A stretch of DNA of 64,000 nucleotides from NCBI GenBank assembly GCA_934167885.1, contig CAKPMB010000006.1:1-64000 (forward strand), written 5' to 3'. How positions within the stretch are numbered: position 1 is the stretch's first letter; each line of letters begins with the position of its first letter. Below, piece after piece: positions 6,607 to 14,413 of this stretch. The translations under genes and the position numbers were made by a program. This DNA is from an uncultured Bacilli bacterium (GTDB lineage: Bacteria; Bacillota_I; Bacilli_A; RF39; UBA660). Under the pieces are notes generated by a model that was not told where the DNA came from, made no database searches, and worked only from the letters and a program-made list of their open reading frames with translations.

Positions 6607-9177
6607 TTAGAATCTCTCTTTCTTTCTATCTAAATCATATTCTTTTAATAGTTCTTCTAAAGAAATGCCATATTTTTCTTGCATAGTCCCACTGCTCATT
6701 GAAAATATACTATCTAAAAGGCCATCTTGATTTGTTATTGGAAGATTTGATGATTTCAAAAAGTTTATTTTTGCTCCTAAAGCTTGATAAGATATGTGTT
6801 TTAAAACGACCATATTTTTTTTGCTATCAATGCCATTTTGCTCACAAATTTTTTCTATCTCATCAGTATTTTCGCGAATATTCCAAACCATACCAATTTT
6901 TGTTAATTTATCCTTTTGTTCTTCACTAAGTTTATGATAATTTTTACGATTTCTTCCAATCCATTGACCTAGGGTGTAACCATTATCATCTTTTTCAAAA
7001 CCATTTTTAGTTTTAAATCTATCACCAATTAATAAGTTGTGATAATGCTGATAATAAACTAAAGCAAGCTCATACATTTTTTGCCATTTTTCATCAAAAA
7101 GATTTTGCGCAAAACCTATTTTAGCTAACTGTTTTTTTCGATATTCACTTAATTTAGCATAATTTTGTCGTTGCGTTGAAAGCCACGTTCCAATAGGCTC
7201 GCCTGAAGGGGTTTTGGTTTCCGTTTTAATGGAATTAGGCCCGTTTTTCTGATAGTAATCTTTGGTTAGTTCATACATTTTTTGCCATTTATCTGCCAAA
7301 AGATTGGGAACAAAGCCTATTTTTTGCAATCTTTCTTGTTTGGCTTCTGGCATTTTATCATATGTTTTTCGAAGACGTGATATCCATTGACCAAGCGCGT
7401 AACCATTCTCATCATAATCATAACCATTTTTAGTTTTAAATTTTGCAGGTATAAAAAGATTTTGATATTTTTCATAATATTTTTGAGCTAATTCATATCT
7501 TGTTTGCCATTTATCATCAAGAGGACTAGTAGAAAAAGCGATGGATGCTAACTTCTTTTTTTGATCATCCGATAATTTATCATAATATATTCGTTGATAG
7601 CTTATCCATCTTCCTAAACCTAAACCATTTTCTGAATAATCGTAACCATTAAAAGTTTTAAAATGTTGGTGAATTGATAAATCATGATGAACTTCATAAT
7701 ATTTTTGAGCTAATTCATAATAATCATCCCATTCTTTTATTAAATATTTTTTAAGTGAACATAAGGCTTCATATAAATCTTCATCTTCCATGGAAATATC
7801 AAACGATGCATCACTTATCTTGATATTTGTTTTACCACCATTACTCTTGGAATAAATGGCTCTAATTTTACTTTGAAGATTATTTTCAAGTTCCTTTATA
7901 AAATTAAAATTATTGGCTAAATCTAAAACAATAGGTGCAATTAATTTTTCAATTATTTCTTCTTTACTTAAACCTTCCTTAATAGGAATATCACGTGATG
8001 CGCACATTTTAAGTAGTTCTTCGCGTGATAATTTAGCTAACTCATCATACATTTCCTTACTATTACCACGAACCGCTAACGCTCTTCCCAATTGTTCAAA
8101 ATATACAATATCAGATGACGTTCCGCGGCCCATAATAACGCCATCAATATTAGGAGCATGCACGCCTTCATTATACTGATTTACTGCAAACATTATGCGC
8201 AATTTATTTTTAGCATCTTTGTTATCTAAAGTTACATCATTATAGAAAGCCTCACGATTTAATGTGGCATCACTTCCCATTGAACAAATAGATGTATAAA
8301 AAACAATATCATCTTCACTTGAAATGTTTTTAAACCATGACATTGCTTGTTTTTTGATTGTTTCAATATCATTAGTTCCATCCGTTGATGCTGGAGGACA
8401 GAAATAAATATATTTGCCATTGGGTTTTATATATTTTTTTAAAATGCTTGGAATATTCAAAGAAGTATGCAATCTTTTTTTGATAGATGTTAAAATTTCC
8501 GTATATTCACGATATTCATTGGTTGTTGCATTTAATTTTTGAACTTTATCTTCTAACTTTTGGGCCATATCAAGAAGGTTTATATACCCACTTTTATATA
8601 TAGGTTTTGGTAAGACACCATCAATCATAGCGTCACATAAGTCATATCTACTAACAATTTTATTAGAAAATAATTCATTACTATAAGGACTAGCCATATC
8701 CTTTTCATAAGCTGTTCCTCTACCTCTTACCGTATAAGCAGTCATACCAAAAATTTTCATTTTAGGATGGGAATCAATCAAAGCATTAACTTGCGCTCCC
8801 CAAATAGGTGCCCCAATATGATGAAATTCATCTATGATTAATAAATCACAGTCAATATTTTTTATTTCATCTCTACTCAACGGAACAAAACTTGTATATG
8901 TGCGAAATTCCAAATTAGGAAAATCACTTTCTCTATCTAATAAGGGATTGTTAGCAATTATTTTTTCAATATGTTCAATTATACCAGTAGATGGCACCAC
9001 AAAAATAATTTTTTTATCTTTATTATCATAGGCTAATTGAAGGGCATTATATGTTTTACCTGTGCCTGTTGCATGAACAATACCAACAACATCTTCTTTT
9101 AAAAAAGCTTGCTTTATCTTCTCATAACTTATTTTGTTATGTTCATATAAGCCTAATTTTGATTCTTCATTATTCAT
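6607..9177 (-). CDS. SF2 DEAD/DEAH helicase with four helicase-associated (HA) repeats
   Basis: About 856 residues from the chosen start. SF2 core: Walker A HATGTGKTYN (about 40-49), DEFHH (121-125), MTAYT motif III, and motif VI QLGRALAVRG (about 368-376). A SAP-like helix pair (EELLKMCASRDIPI to IIEKL) follows at about 390-417. Then come four HA repeats of about 67 residues (around 487-554, 560-626, 634-694, 702-767), each ending in GxWI/L..R..Y..L; repeats of this type are thought to bind nucleic acid. Start 9177 is preferred over 9192 and 9183 because AAGGTG lies at proper spacing. It overlaps the small upstream gene by eight bases. HA helicases are common on accessory DNA and some act in phage defence; role here unknown. 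Confidence 0.85.
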   Translation of the reverse strand: MNNEESKLGLYEHNKISYEKIKQAFLKEDVVGIVHATGTGKTYNALQLAYDNKDKKIIFVVPSTGIIEHIEKIIANNPLLDRESDFPNLEFRTYTSFVPLSRDEIKNIDCDLLIIDEFHHIGAPIWGAQVNALIDSHPKMKIFGMTAYTVRGRGTAYEKDMASPYSNELFSNKIVSRYDLCDAMIDGVLPKPIYKSGYINLLDMAQKLEDKVQKLNATTNEYREYTEILTSIKKRLHTSLNIPSILKKYIKPNGKYIYFCPPASTDGTNDIETIKKQAMSWFKNISSEDDIVFYTSICSMGSDATLNREAFYNDVTLDNKDAKNKLRIMFAVNQYNEGVHAPNIDGVIMGRGTSSDIVYFEQLGRALAVRGNSKEMYDELAKLSREELLKMCASRDIPIKEGLSKEEIIEKLIAPIVLDLANNFNFIKELENNLQSKIRAIYSKSNGGKTNIKISDASFDISMEDEDLYEALCSLKKYLIKEWDDYYELAQKYYEVHHDLSIHQHFKTFNGYDYSENGLGLGRWISYQRIYYDKLSDDQKKKLASIAFSTSPLDDKWQTRYELAQKYYEKYQNLFIPAKFKTKNGYDYDENGYALGQWISRLRKTYDKMPEAKQERLQKIGFVPNLLADKWQKMYELTKDYYQKNGPNSIKTETKTPSGEPIGTWLSTQRQNYAKLSEYRKKQLAKIGFAQNLFDEKWQKMYELALVYYQHYHNLLIGDRFKTKNGFEKDDNGYTLGQWIGRNRKNYHKLSEEQKDKLTKIGMVWNIRENTDEIEKICEQNGIDSKKNMVVLKHISYQALGAKINFLKSSNLPITNQDGLLDSIFSMSSGTMQEKYGISLEELLKEYDLDRKKERF
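6892..7734 (-). repeat. Four tandem HA-domain repeats in the helicase gene
   Basis: Four degenerate coding repeats of about 200-220 bp, sharing the sense of KWQxxYELAxxYY, FKTKNG, GxWI and KLxxIGF. They have diverged at DNA level and look like old protein-domain duplications, not a CRISPR or satellite. Confidence 0.8.
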
Positions 9178-9427
9178 TAACATCACCTTCATATAACATA
9201 ATATCTACAAAATGCTTTTTCGATATATCCTGTTCAATAATTAAAACCATATCATCTTTTCTTATTTCACTATTTATATCATTAGCTTCAACAATAATTT
9301 CTTTAAGACCTTCTTCACACATAACTTTAAACCCAAGATTAGTTCTATCCATTTCATCAAGTAATAAACCATTTTTATATTGCTCTGGTATAAAAACTTC
9401 AATAACTTTACCAATAATCTTTTTCAT
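9170..9427 (-). CDS. Small unknown protein upstream of the helicase
   Basis: 85 residues, predicted mostly beta with acidic patches (MKKIIGKVIEVFIPEQYK at the start). No membrane segment or known motif. The start at 9427 is chosen over 9442 because GGAG lies six bases before this ATG. It is first in a three-gene unit with the helicase and the 106-residue protein, overlapping the helicase start. Resembles a small OB- or SH3-like barrel by composition only; function unknown. Confidence 0.6.
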   Translation of the reverse strand: MKKIIGKVIEVFIPEQYKNGLLLDEMDRTNLGFKVMCEEGLKEIIVEANDINSEIRKDDMVLIIEQDISKKHFVDIMLYEGDVNE

Positions 9428-9493
9428 TTTAACTCCTAACATATTATTATTTATTTAATTATAACAAATATTTTGTTTAGTTTATATATCTTT

Positions 9494-9516
9494 ATATAAA
9501 AAGAAGTCAATTTACT
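9494..9516 (-). terminator. Terminator of the AI-2E-type transporter gene
   Basis: Minus strand GTCAA, short loop, TTGAC, then a T-rich tail. The stem overlaps the end of the coding region; short, so moderate confidence. Confidence 0.5.
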
Positions 9517-10657
9517 TGACCTCTATTTTATCAGGCATTATTTTATTCATAAAATGATACTTTTCATTTAAGAAAACAATTAATATTTTAATAGCGCCAA
9601 CAATTGGTGTTGCTAAGATCATACCAATAATTCCAAAGAAGTGTTCAAAAACTAACAAACTCAACACAACCACAACTGGATGGATATCTACAGCCTTGCC
9701 AACTACTAATGGATGAATAATATTTCCTTCAACAAATTGCACTAAAACAATCGTAACTAACGTAATAATTCCACACATTGGACTAATTGAAAAAGCCACA
9801 ACTACAACCGGAATACCACCAATATAAGGACCAAAATAGGGAATTATATTGGTTATGCCACAGAAAATAGCGAAAAGCAAAGGACTACTTACACCAGCAA
9901 TAACTAAACCTAAGAAAGTTAAGAAAGCAACTAATAATGATGTAAATAAAGTGCCACTAACATAACCTCTTGCCATCTCATCCACGTTTTCTAAAAGCTT
10001 GCTAGTGTCATCACGATATTTCATTGGTATAAGATTACTTAAGCCATTACTAAATTTTTTAAAATCAAGGGATATGTAAAAGCCTATTAAAATACCCAAT
10101 AATACATTAAAGCCTTCACTTACAAACTTAGTTATTGAATTAATTACACTCGTTAGAGAATCACTTGAAAGATTATTAGCAAACTCTTCAACTTTAGCAA
10201 TTAGTTGCGCTTTGATACTTTCAACATCAATTGTTGAATTTTGAAATTTATTAAAGAAACTAGCAATAAATTCTTGAGCTTTAGTTAAAAAGCTTGGAAC
10301 TTGACCAATTAATTCTTTAAGCTGGGCAACAAATTCAGGAACAACCAACCATAATAATAATACTAATACCAATACAAATGATAGATATACAATAGTTGTT
10401 CCTAAAACACGAGATACTTTTTTCTTTTCTAATTTTTTTATTAATGGTTCAAATAACCATGCAGTAAGCATACCAATAAATAATGGGAAAATGATACCTA
10501 GTATTGTTAAAATTATGTTTAAAATTTGCGTTTTCTCAATTATATAGAATGAAAGCACAATAAGGCCACCAATAGATACTACTAACCCTAATTTTAATAA
10601 CACCTTTGCTGTTTGAATTAATTCATTTAAATTTTTAAAGTTCATTTTTTCTTTCAT
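9512..10657 (-). CDS. AI-2E/PerM family membrane transporter
   Basis: 381 residues with about eight membrane helices: a pair near the N-terminus, one around 75-95, a long amphipathic extracytoplasmic region (about 105-180), then a helical bundle with the family signature-like GPYIGGIPVVVVA and HPLVVGKAVDIHPVVVVLSLL segments. This is the AI-2E/UPF0118 family (YtvI, TqsA, PerM relatives), whose members export or move small molecules or ions; the substrate here is not evident. RBS GAGG precedes ATG 10657. Last gene of the ruvA-ruvB-queA run, ended by a terminator. Confidence 0.85.
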   Translation of the reverse strand: MKEKMNFKNLNELIQTAKVLLKLGLVVSIGGLIVLSFYIIEKTQILNIILTILGIIFPLFIGMLTAWLFEPLIKKLEKKKVSRVLGTTIVYLSFVLVLVLLLWLVVPEFVAQLKELIGQVPSFLTKAQEFIASFFNKFQNSTIDVESIKAQLIAKVEEFANNLSSDSLTSVINSITKFVSEGFNVLLGILIGFYISLDFKKFSNGLSNLIPMKYRDDTSKLLENVDEMARGYVSGTLFTSLLVAFLTFLGLVIAGVSSPLLFAIFCGITNIIPYFGPYIGGIPVVVVAFSISPMCGIITLVTIVLVQFVEGNIIHPLVVGKAVDIHPVVVVLSLLVFEHFFGIIGMILATPIVGAIKILIVFLNEKYHFMNKIMPDKIEVK

Positions 10658-10700
10658 AACAACCTCAACTATAATTCCTTATTATTATATATATTTTCTA

Positions 10701-11726
10701 TTATTTTATAAGCATTGCATCGCCAAATGAGAAGAAACGATATTTATTTTCTTGCGCTATCTTGTAAGCATTCATAATATATTCTTTTTTAGAAAAAGCA
10801 CTAACTAACATTACAAGAGTTGATTTTGGCAAATGGAAATTAGTAATTAAAGCATCAATAGCCATAAACTCATATCCTGGATATATAAAGATATTAGTGT
10901 TTCCAGAATCAGCTTCAAATTTACCAAATTTATGATATACTGTCTCCAAAGTTCTTGTTGACGTTGTGCCAACAGCGACAATTTTTTTATGGTTTTTCTT
11001 TATTTCATTTAACTTATTAGCTACTTTCTCACTTATCTCATAATATTCACTATGCATAACATGCTTACTAACATCTTCTACTTTCATTGGTCTAAAGGTT
11101 CCAAGGCCAACATGTAAAGTAACAAATAATACATTCACACCTTTAGCTTTTATTTTATCTAAAAGTTCTTTCGTAAAATGAAGACCTGCCGTTGGTGCTG
11201 CTGCACTACCAATATTTTTAGCATAAACCGTTTGATAACGACTAGCATCGCTTAATTGTTCATGAATATATGGAGGAAGCGGCATTGTGCCAAGTTTATC
11301 TAATATTTCATATAAAATACCATCATACTGTAATGAAAATTCTCTTATACCTTCATCTAACGCTTTAATACAAGTAGCCTTAAGCAAACCATTACCAAAA
11401 GAAATGACACTACCTTCTTTAATTCTTCTAGCAGGTTTAGTAAGACACTTCCATGTATTACTTTCAATTTCATTAAGCATTAATATTTCAATAATCGCAT
11501 TAGTCTCTTCTTTAACGCCAATTAAACGGGCTGGTATAACTTTAGTATCATTTAAAACTAAAGCGTCCCCCTCGTCTAAATACGAAATAATATCCGTAAA
11601 TACTTTATGTTCAATTTCACCGGTTTTTCTATCCAAAACCATAAGTTTTGAAGCATCACGCTTTTCTAATGGCGTTTGTGCAATTAGACTCTCATCTAAT
11701 TCATAATCAAAATCACTTGTTTTCAT
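10701..11726 (-). CDS. queA: QueA, S-adenosylmethionine:tRNA ribosyltransferase-isomerase
   Basis: 341 residues, the usual family length. Contains DFDYELDESLIAQTP at the N-terminus, NDTKVIPARL, and GTTSTRTLE, all hallmarks of QueA. It transfers and isomerises the ribosyl part of SAM onto 7-aminomethyl-7-deazaguanine in tRNA to form epoxyqueuosine. Start 11726 is used instead of 11744 because TAGGTG sits at RBS distance from this ATG. The ruvAB-queA linkage is normal for Bacilli, but two unknown membrane proteins intervene here and tgt does not follow. Confidence 0.95.
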   Translation of the reverse strand: MKTSDFDYELDESLIAQTPLEKRDASKLMVLDRKTGEIEHKVFTDIISYLDEGDALVLNDTKVIPARLIGVKEETNAIIEILMLNEIESNTWKCLTKPARRIKEGSVISFGNGLLKATCIKALDEGIREFSLQYDGILYEILDKLGTMPLPPYIHEQLSDASRYQTVYAKNIGSAAAPTAGLHFTKELLDKIKAKGVNVLFVTLHVGLGTFRPMKVEDVSKHVMHSEYYEISEKVANKLNEIKKNHKKIVAVGTTSTRTLETVYHKFGKFEADSGNTNIFIYPGYEFMAIDALITNFHLPKSTLVMLVSAFSKKEYIMNAYKIAQENKYRFFSFGDAMLIK

Positions 11727-11753
11727 TTCATCACCTACAATCATATGATTATA

Positions 11754-12251
11754 TCATAATTTTTCTTTTTGAGAAGACTTTGTTTTAGTTTTATCTTGCA
11801 TTTTAAGTTCATCCAATAAACTTTCAACACGTAAAATTTCATTCTCATTTCGAAGTATTTCATTTTCAACACTCTTATCAATATAAGAATCAACCAACAT
11901 TGAAGATACAAATGCTAAGAAAATAATAATTAAGCAAGATAAATAACCAATAGATCCTATACTTAAACTTTCATTTAGAGCAAAACTCATAATCATATAA
12001 ACAATTAAAGAGGTAAATATAAAAGCAAGAGTGCATATTAAAATTCGCTTTCTAAAACTCTTATTAAAAGCTTTATCTTCTAAATAAGCATTACGTTTAT
12101 TTAAAGAATTAATATAATCCTTTAACTTAGAAAGTAATCTTTTGCTATCATTCTTATATAAAACGTCTTTTTTATTATTTAAAACATCATATGTTATTAC
12201 ATATCTATCATTCGCTATCTTTTTAACATCTACAATCTTACCATTTTCCAT
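11754..12251 (-). CDS. Unknown two-helix membrane protein between ruvB and queA
   Basis: 165 residues: short N-terminal soluble part, helical segment, two adjacent membrane helices (about 70-92 and 101-125), then a long charged coiled-coil-like tail rich in Glu, Asn and Lys. Not recognised as a known family. The layout is like that of the neighbour at 12277-12759 and of the protein at 25089-25574, suggesting one loosely related set. Sits in the ruvAB-queA transcription unit with short gaps. Confidence 0.65.
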   Translation of the reverse strand: MENGKIVDVKKIANDRYVITYDVLNNKKDVLYKNDSKRLLSKLKDYINSLNKRNAYLEDKAFNKSFRKRILICTLAFIFTSLIVYMIMSFALNESLSIGSIGYLSCLIIIFLAFVSSMLVDSYIDKSVENEILRNENEILRVESLLDELKMQDKTKTKSSQKEKL

Positions 12252-12276
12252 AATTTAACCCTTCTTATTTCTTAAT

Positions 12277-12759
12277 TTAATTATCATTATCACTTGATGT
12301 TTGTTTAAGATTATTTAACCTATTAATATAAATAGTTCGCATATCTTGACAGGCGTCAATTTTTATAATAATTTCATTTAACTTTTCTTCTTTTTTTGGA
12401 TTTTTCGTATATTTAATATTACTATTAAAACGATATGCACATATAAAGACTAAGATAATTCCTATTACCTTTAACAAAATAATAGGAATACTACTACCTT
12501 TAATCATTATAAGCATAAATGTAAAGATAAGGGCACAAGTATAAATCAAAGCAGTATTAAAAATTTTAAGATTTATATAATCACTTTCCATATCTTTATA
12601 GGCACTATCATATTCGTTTTGTAATTTATTTAAATATATCATTAAATATTTTTCAACTAGTGGATTGGATAAAGATAGGGTTCTTTTAACCTCCTCTTTA
12701 CCATATTTTATGTATATATCACACTTACTACCATTTAAAACAATATTTGAAATATCCAT
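12277..12759 (-). CDS. Unknown two-helix membrane protein downstream of ruvB
   Basis: 160 residues: N-terminal soluble segment (IVLNGSKCDIYIKYGKEEV), amphipathic helix, two membrane helices (about 68-88 and 92-110), and a charged helical C-terminus. No known motif. Begins 9 bases after the ruvB start-side boundary in the same operon, so it is cotranscribed with ruvAB. Likely a distant relative of the next gene by shared topology; no function can be assigned. Confidence 0.65.
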   Translation of the reverse strand: MDISNIVLNGSKCDIYIKYGKEEVKRTLSLSNPLVEKYLMIYLNKLQNEYDSAYKDMESDYINLKIFNTALIYTCALIFTFMLIMIKGSSIPIILLKVIGIILVFICAYRFNSNIKYTKNPKKEEKLNEIIIKIDACQDMRTIYINRLNNLKQTSSDNDN

Positions 12760-12767
12760 ATTACTCC

Positions 12768-13769
12768 TTAAAATAATCGATCTTGATAACTTATTTCTAA
12801 ATGTTCATAAGCTTTTTGAGTAACAACTCTTCCTCTTGATGTTCGCTTAATAAAACCATTTTGTAATAAATATGGTTCATACACATCTTCAATGGTGCTT
12901 ATTTCTTCACCAATACTAGATGCAATAGTCTCGATTCCTACTGGTCCGCCATTAAATTTTTCAATAATAGCTCGTAAGAAATTTTGATCGGTTTCATCAA
13001 GACCTAATTTATCAACTTTCAAGCGATTTAATGCTTTATTAGTTATATCTTCATTTATTTCAGTTAAGCCATCTACTAAAGCAAAATCTCTAATTCTTTT
13101 AAATAAACGATTAGCAATTCTAGGAGTTCCCCTACTTCTTTTAGCAAGGGCTAGGGACGCTTCATCGCTTATAGGCATATTTAAAACACGACTTGTTCTT
13201 GTAATAATCTGTTGTAATTCAGAATCAGTATAATATTTTAATTTAGCAACTATTCCAAAACGATCACGTAAAGGACTTGTTAAATCACCAGCTCTCGTAG
13301 TCGCTCCTACTAAAGTAAAGGGAGGCAAGTCTATTTTGATATTACGTGTATTACCTTCACTGCCAACAACAATATCAAGGGTAAAATCTTCCATGGCTGG
13401 ATATAATATTTCCTCAATAAACCGAGGCATTCTGTGTATTTCATCAATAAACAACACATCCCCTGGTTCTAGTGTTGATAAAATTGCTGCTAAATCACCT
13501 GATTTTTCAATTGAAGGACCAGATGCAGTTTTAATATTACTGCCCATCTCATGAGCGATAATATAAGCAAGCGTTGTTTTACCAAGACCTGGAGGACCAT
13601 ATAATAAAACATGGTCAAGGCTTTCATTTCGCATAAGTGCAGCTTCAATAAAAACCTTAATATTCTCTTTTACTTCACTTTGACCAATATACTCATCAAG
13701 TGACGATGGTCTAATTGATAATTCGATATCATCGTATTCTGTCTTATTTGAATCCATTAAATCATCCAT
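12768..13769 (-). CDS. ruvB: RuvB, Holliday junction branch-migration ATPase
   Basis: 333 residues, full length. RPSSLDEYIGQ near the N-terminus, Walker A GPPGLGKTT, Walker B DEIHR, sensor-1 GATTRAG, arginine-finger region LRDRFGI, and the C-terminal winged helix ending RTSRGRVVTQKAYEHL. Hexameric motor that drives branch migration with RuvA. Strong RBS (AGGGGGGA) before ATG 13769. Follows ruvA by 10 bases. Confidence 0.97.
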   Translation of the reverse strand: MDDLMDSNKTEYDDIELSIRPSSLDEYIGQSEVKENIKVFIEAALMRNESLDHVLLYGPPGLGKTTLAYIIAHEMGSNIKTASGPSIEKSGDLAAILSTLEPGDVLFIDEIHRMPRFIEEILYPAMEDFTLDIVVGSEGNTRNIKIDLPPFTLVGATTRAGDLTSPLRDRFGIVAKLKYYTDSELQQIITRTSRVLNMPISDEASLALAKRSRGTPRIANRLFKRIRDFALVDGLTEINEDITNKALNRLKVDKLGLDETDQNFLRAIIEKFNGGPVGIETIASSIGEEISTIEDVYEPYLLQNGFIKRTSRGRVVTQKAYEHLEISYQDRLF

Positions 13770-13779
13770 ACTATCCCCC

Positions 13780-14328
13780 CTATTTTACTAATAATCTTAA
13801 AGCATCCTTTATTTGATCTTCAATTCTTAATTCCTTACTAATCTTTGGAACAACACCTTTTATATCCTTATCCTTATAACCAAGACCTTTTAATACTTCA
13901 ATTAATTCTTCACTTGAATTATCAATAATACCATCAACCGTAATTTTTCCTTTTAAATCAAGAATCATTTGTTTAGCAAGTTTATCACCTATTTTAGGGA
14001 ACTTTTTCAAATAAAGAACATTCTCACGATTAATAGCATCAGCAATACCATTAATTGAACCCATAGCGAGAATAGGAAGTGCCATCTTAGGACCTAAGCC
14101 TTTAACACTTATTAGTTTTAAAAATAATTCCTTTTCTTCCATAGTTTTAAAGCCATATAAGCTCATTTCATCTTCACGAATATATTGATAAATATAAACC
14201 CGATATTCACAATTTGCTTCAAAAGAATAAGGATTAGATGTCAAAATATTATAACCAATACCATTATTATCCAAAGTAATACTATTACTAAAAACCTCTG
14301 TTACTAAACCATTTATATAATTATACAT
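13780..14328 (-). CDS. ruvA: RuvA, Holliday junction-binding subunit
   Basis: 182 residues, slightly shorter than usual (about 200). OB-fold N-terminus (MYNYINGLVTEV), helix-hairpin-helix motifs (SVKGLGPKMAL; FPKIGDKLAKQMILDLKGK) and a C-terminal domain-III helix (LKGLGYKDKDIKGVV) that contacts RuvB. Preceded by a clear promoter and first gene of the ruvAB run. Confidence 0.95.
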   Translation of the reverse strand: MYNYINGLVTEVFSNSITLDNNGIGYNILTSNPYSFEANCEYRVYIYQYIREDEMSLYGFKTMEEKELFLKLISVKGLGPKMALPILAMGSINGIADAINRENVLYLKKFPKIGDKLAKQMILDLKGKITVDGIIDNSSEELIEVLKGLGYKDKDIKGVVPKISKELRIEDQIKDALRLLVK

Positions 14329-14353
14329 ACATACCTCTTAAATCTTCATAATT

Positions 14354-14381
14354 ATTATACACTATCTTTTTTGGTTTTCAA
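14354..14381 (-). promoter_or_regulatory. Promoter of ruvA operon
   Basis: Minus strand TTGAAA (14376-14381), 16 bp, TATAAT (14354-14359). I see no obvious LexA palindrome. Confidence 0.7.
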
Positions 14382-14382
14382 A

Positions 14383-14413
14383 AGAAAAAAGAAAACAAAT
14401 TTATTTTCTTTTT
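14383..14413 (-). terminator. Terminator of the GH73 hydrolase gene
   Basis: Minus strand AAAAAGAAAA, short loop, TTTTCTTTTT followed by more Ts; begins at the hydrolase stop. Confidence 0.65.

Noticed and set aside
6892..7734. Repeated units that could suggest a CRISPR or satellite
   Set aside because: Repeats are coding HA domains, over 200 bp and diverged at DNA level, without constant direct repeats.
9051..9458. Plus-strand open frame of 135 codons
   Set aside because: Runs across the overlapped starts of two minus-strand genes and codes low-complexity Ser/Ile-rich sequence; shadow frame.
11287..11706. Plus-strand open frame of 139 codons
   Set aside because: Antisense of queA, whose protein is clearly conserved.
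11727..11753. PreQ1 riboswitch before queA
   Set aside because: The gap to the upstream gene is short and holds only an RBS; no aptamer-like pseudoknot seen.
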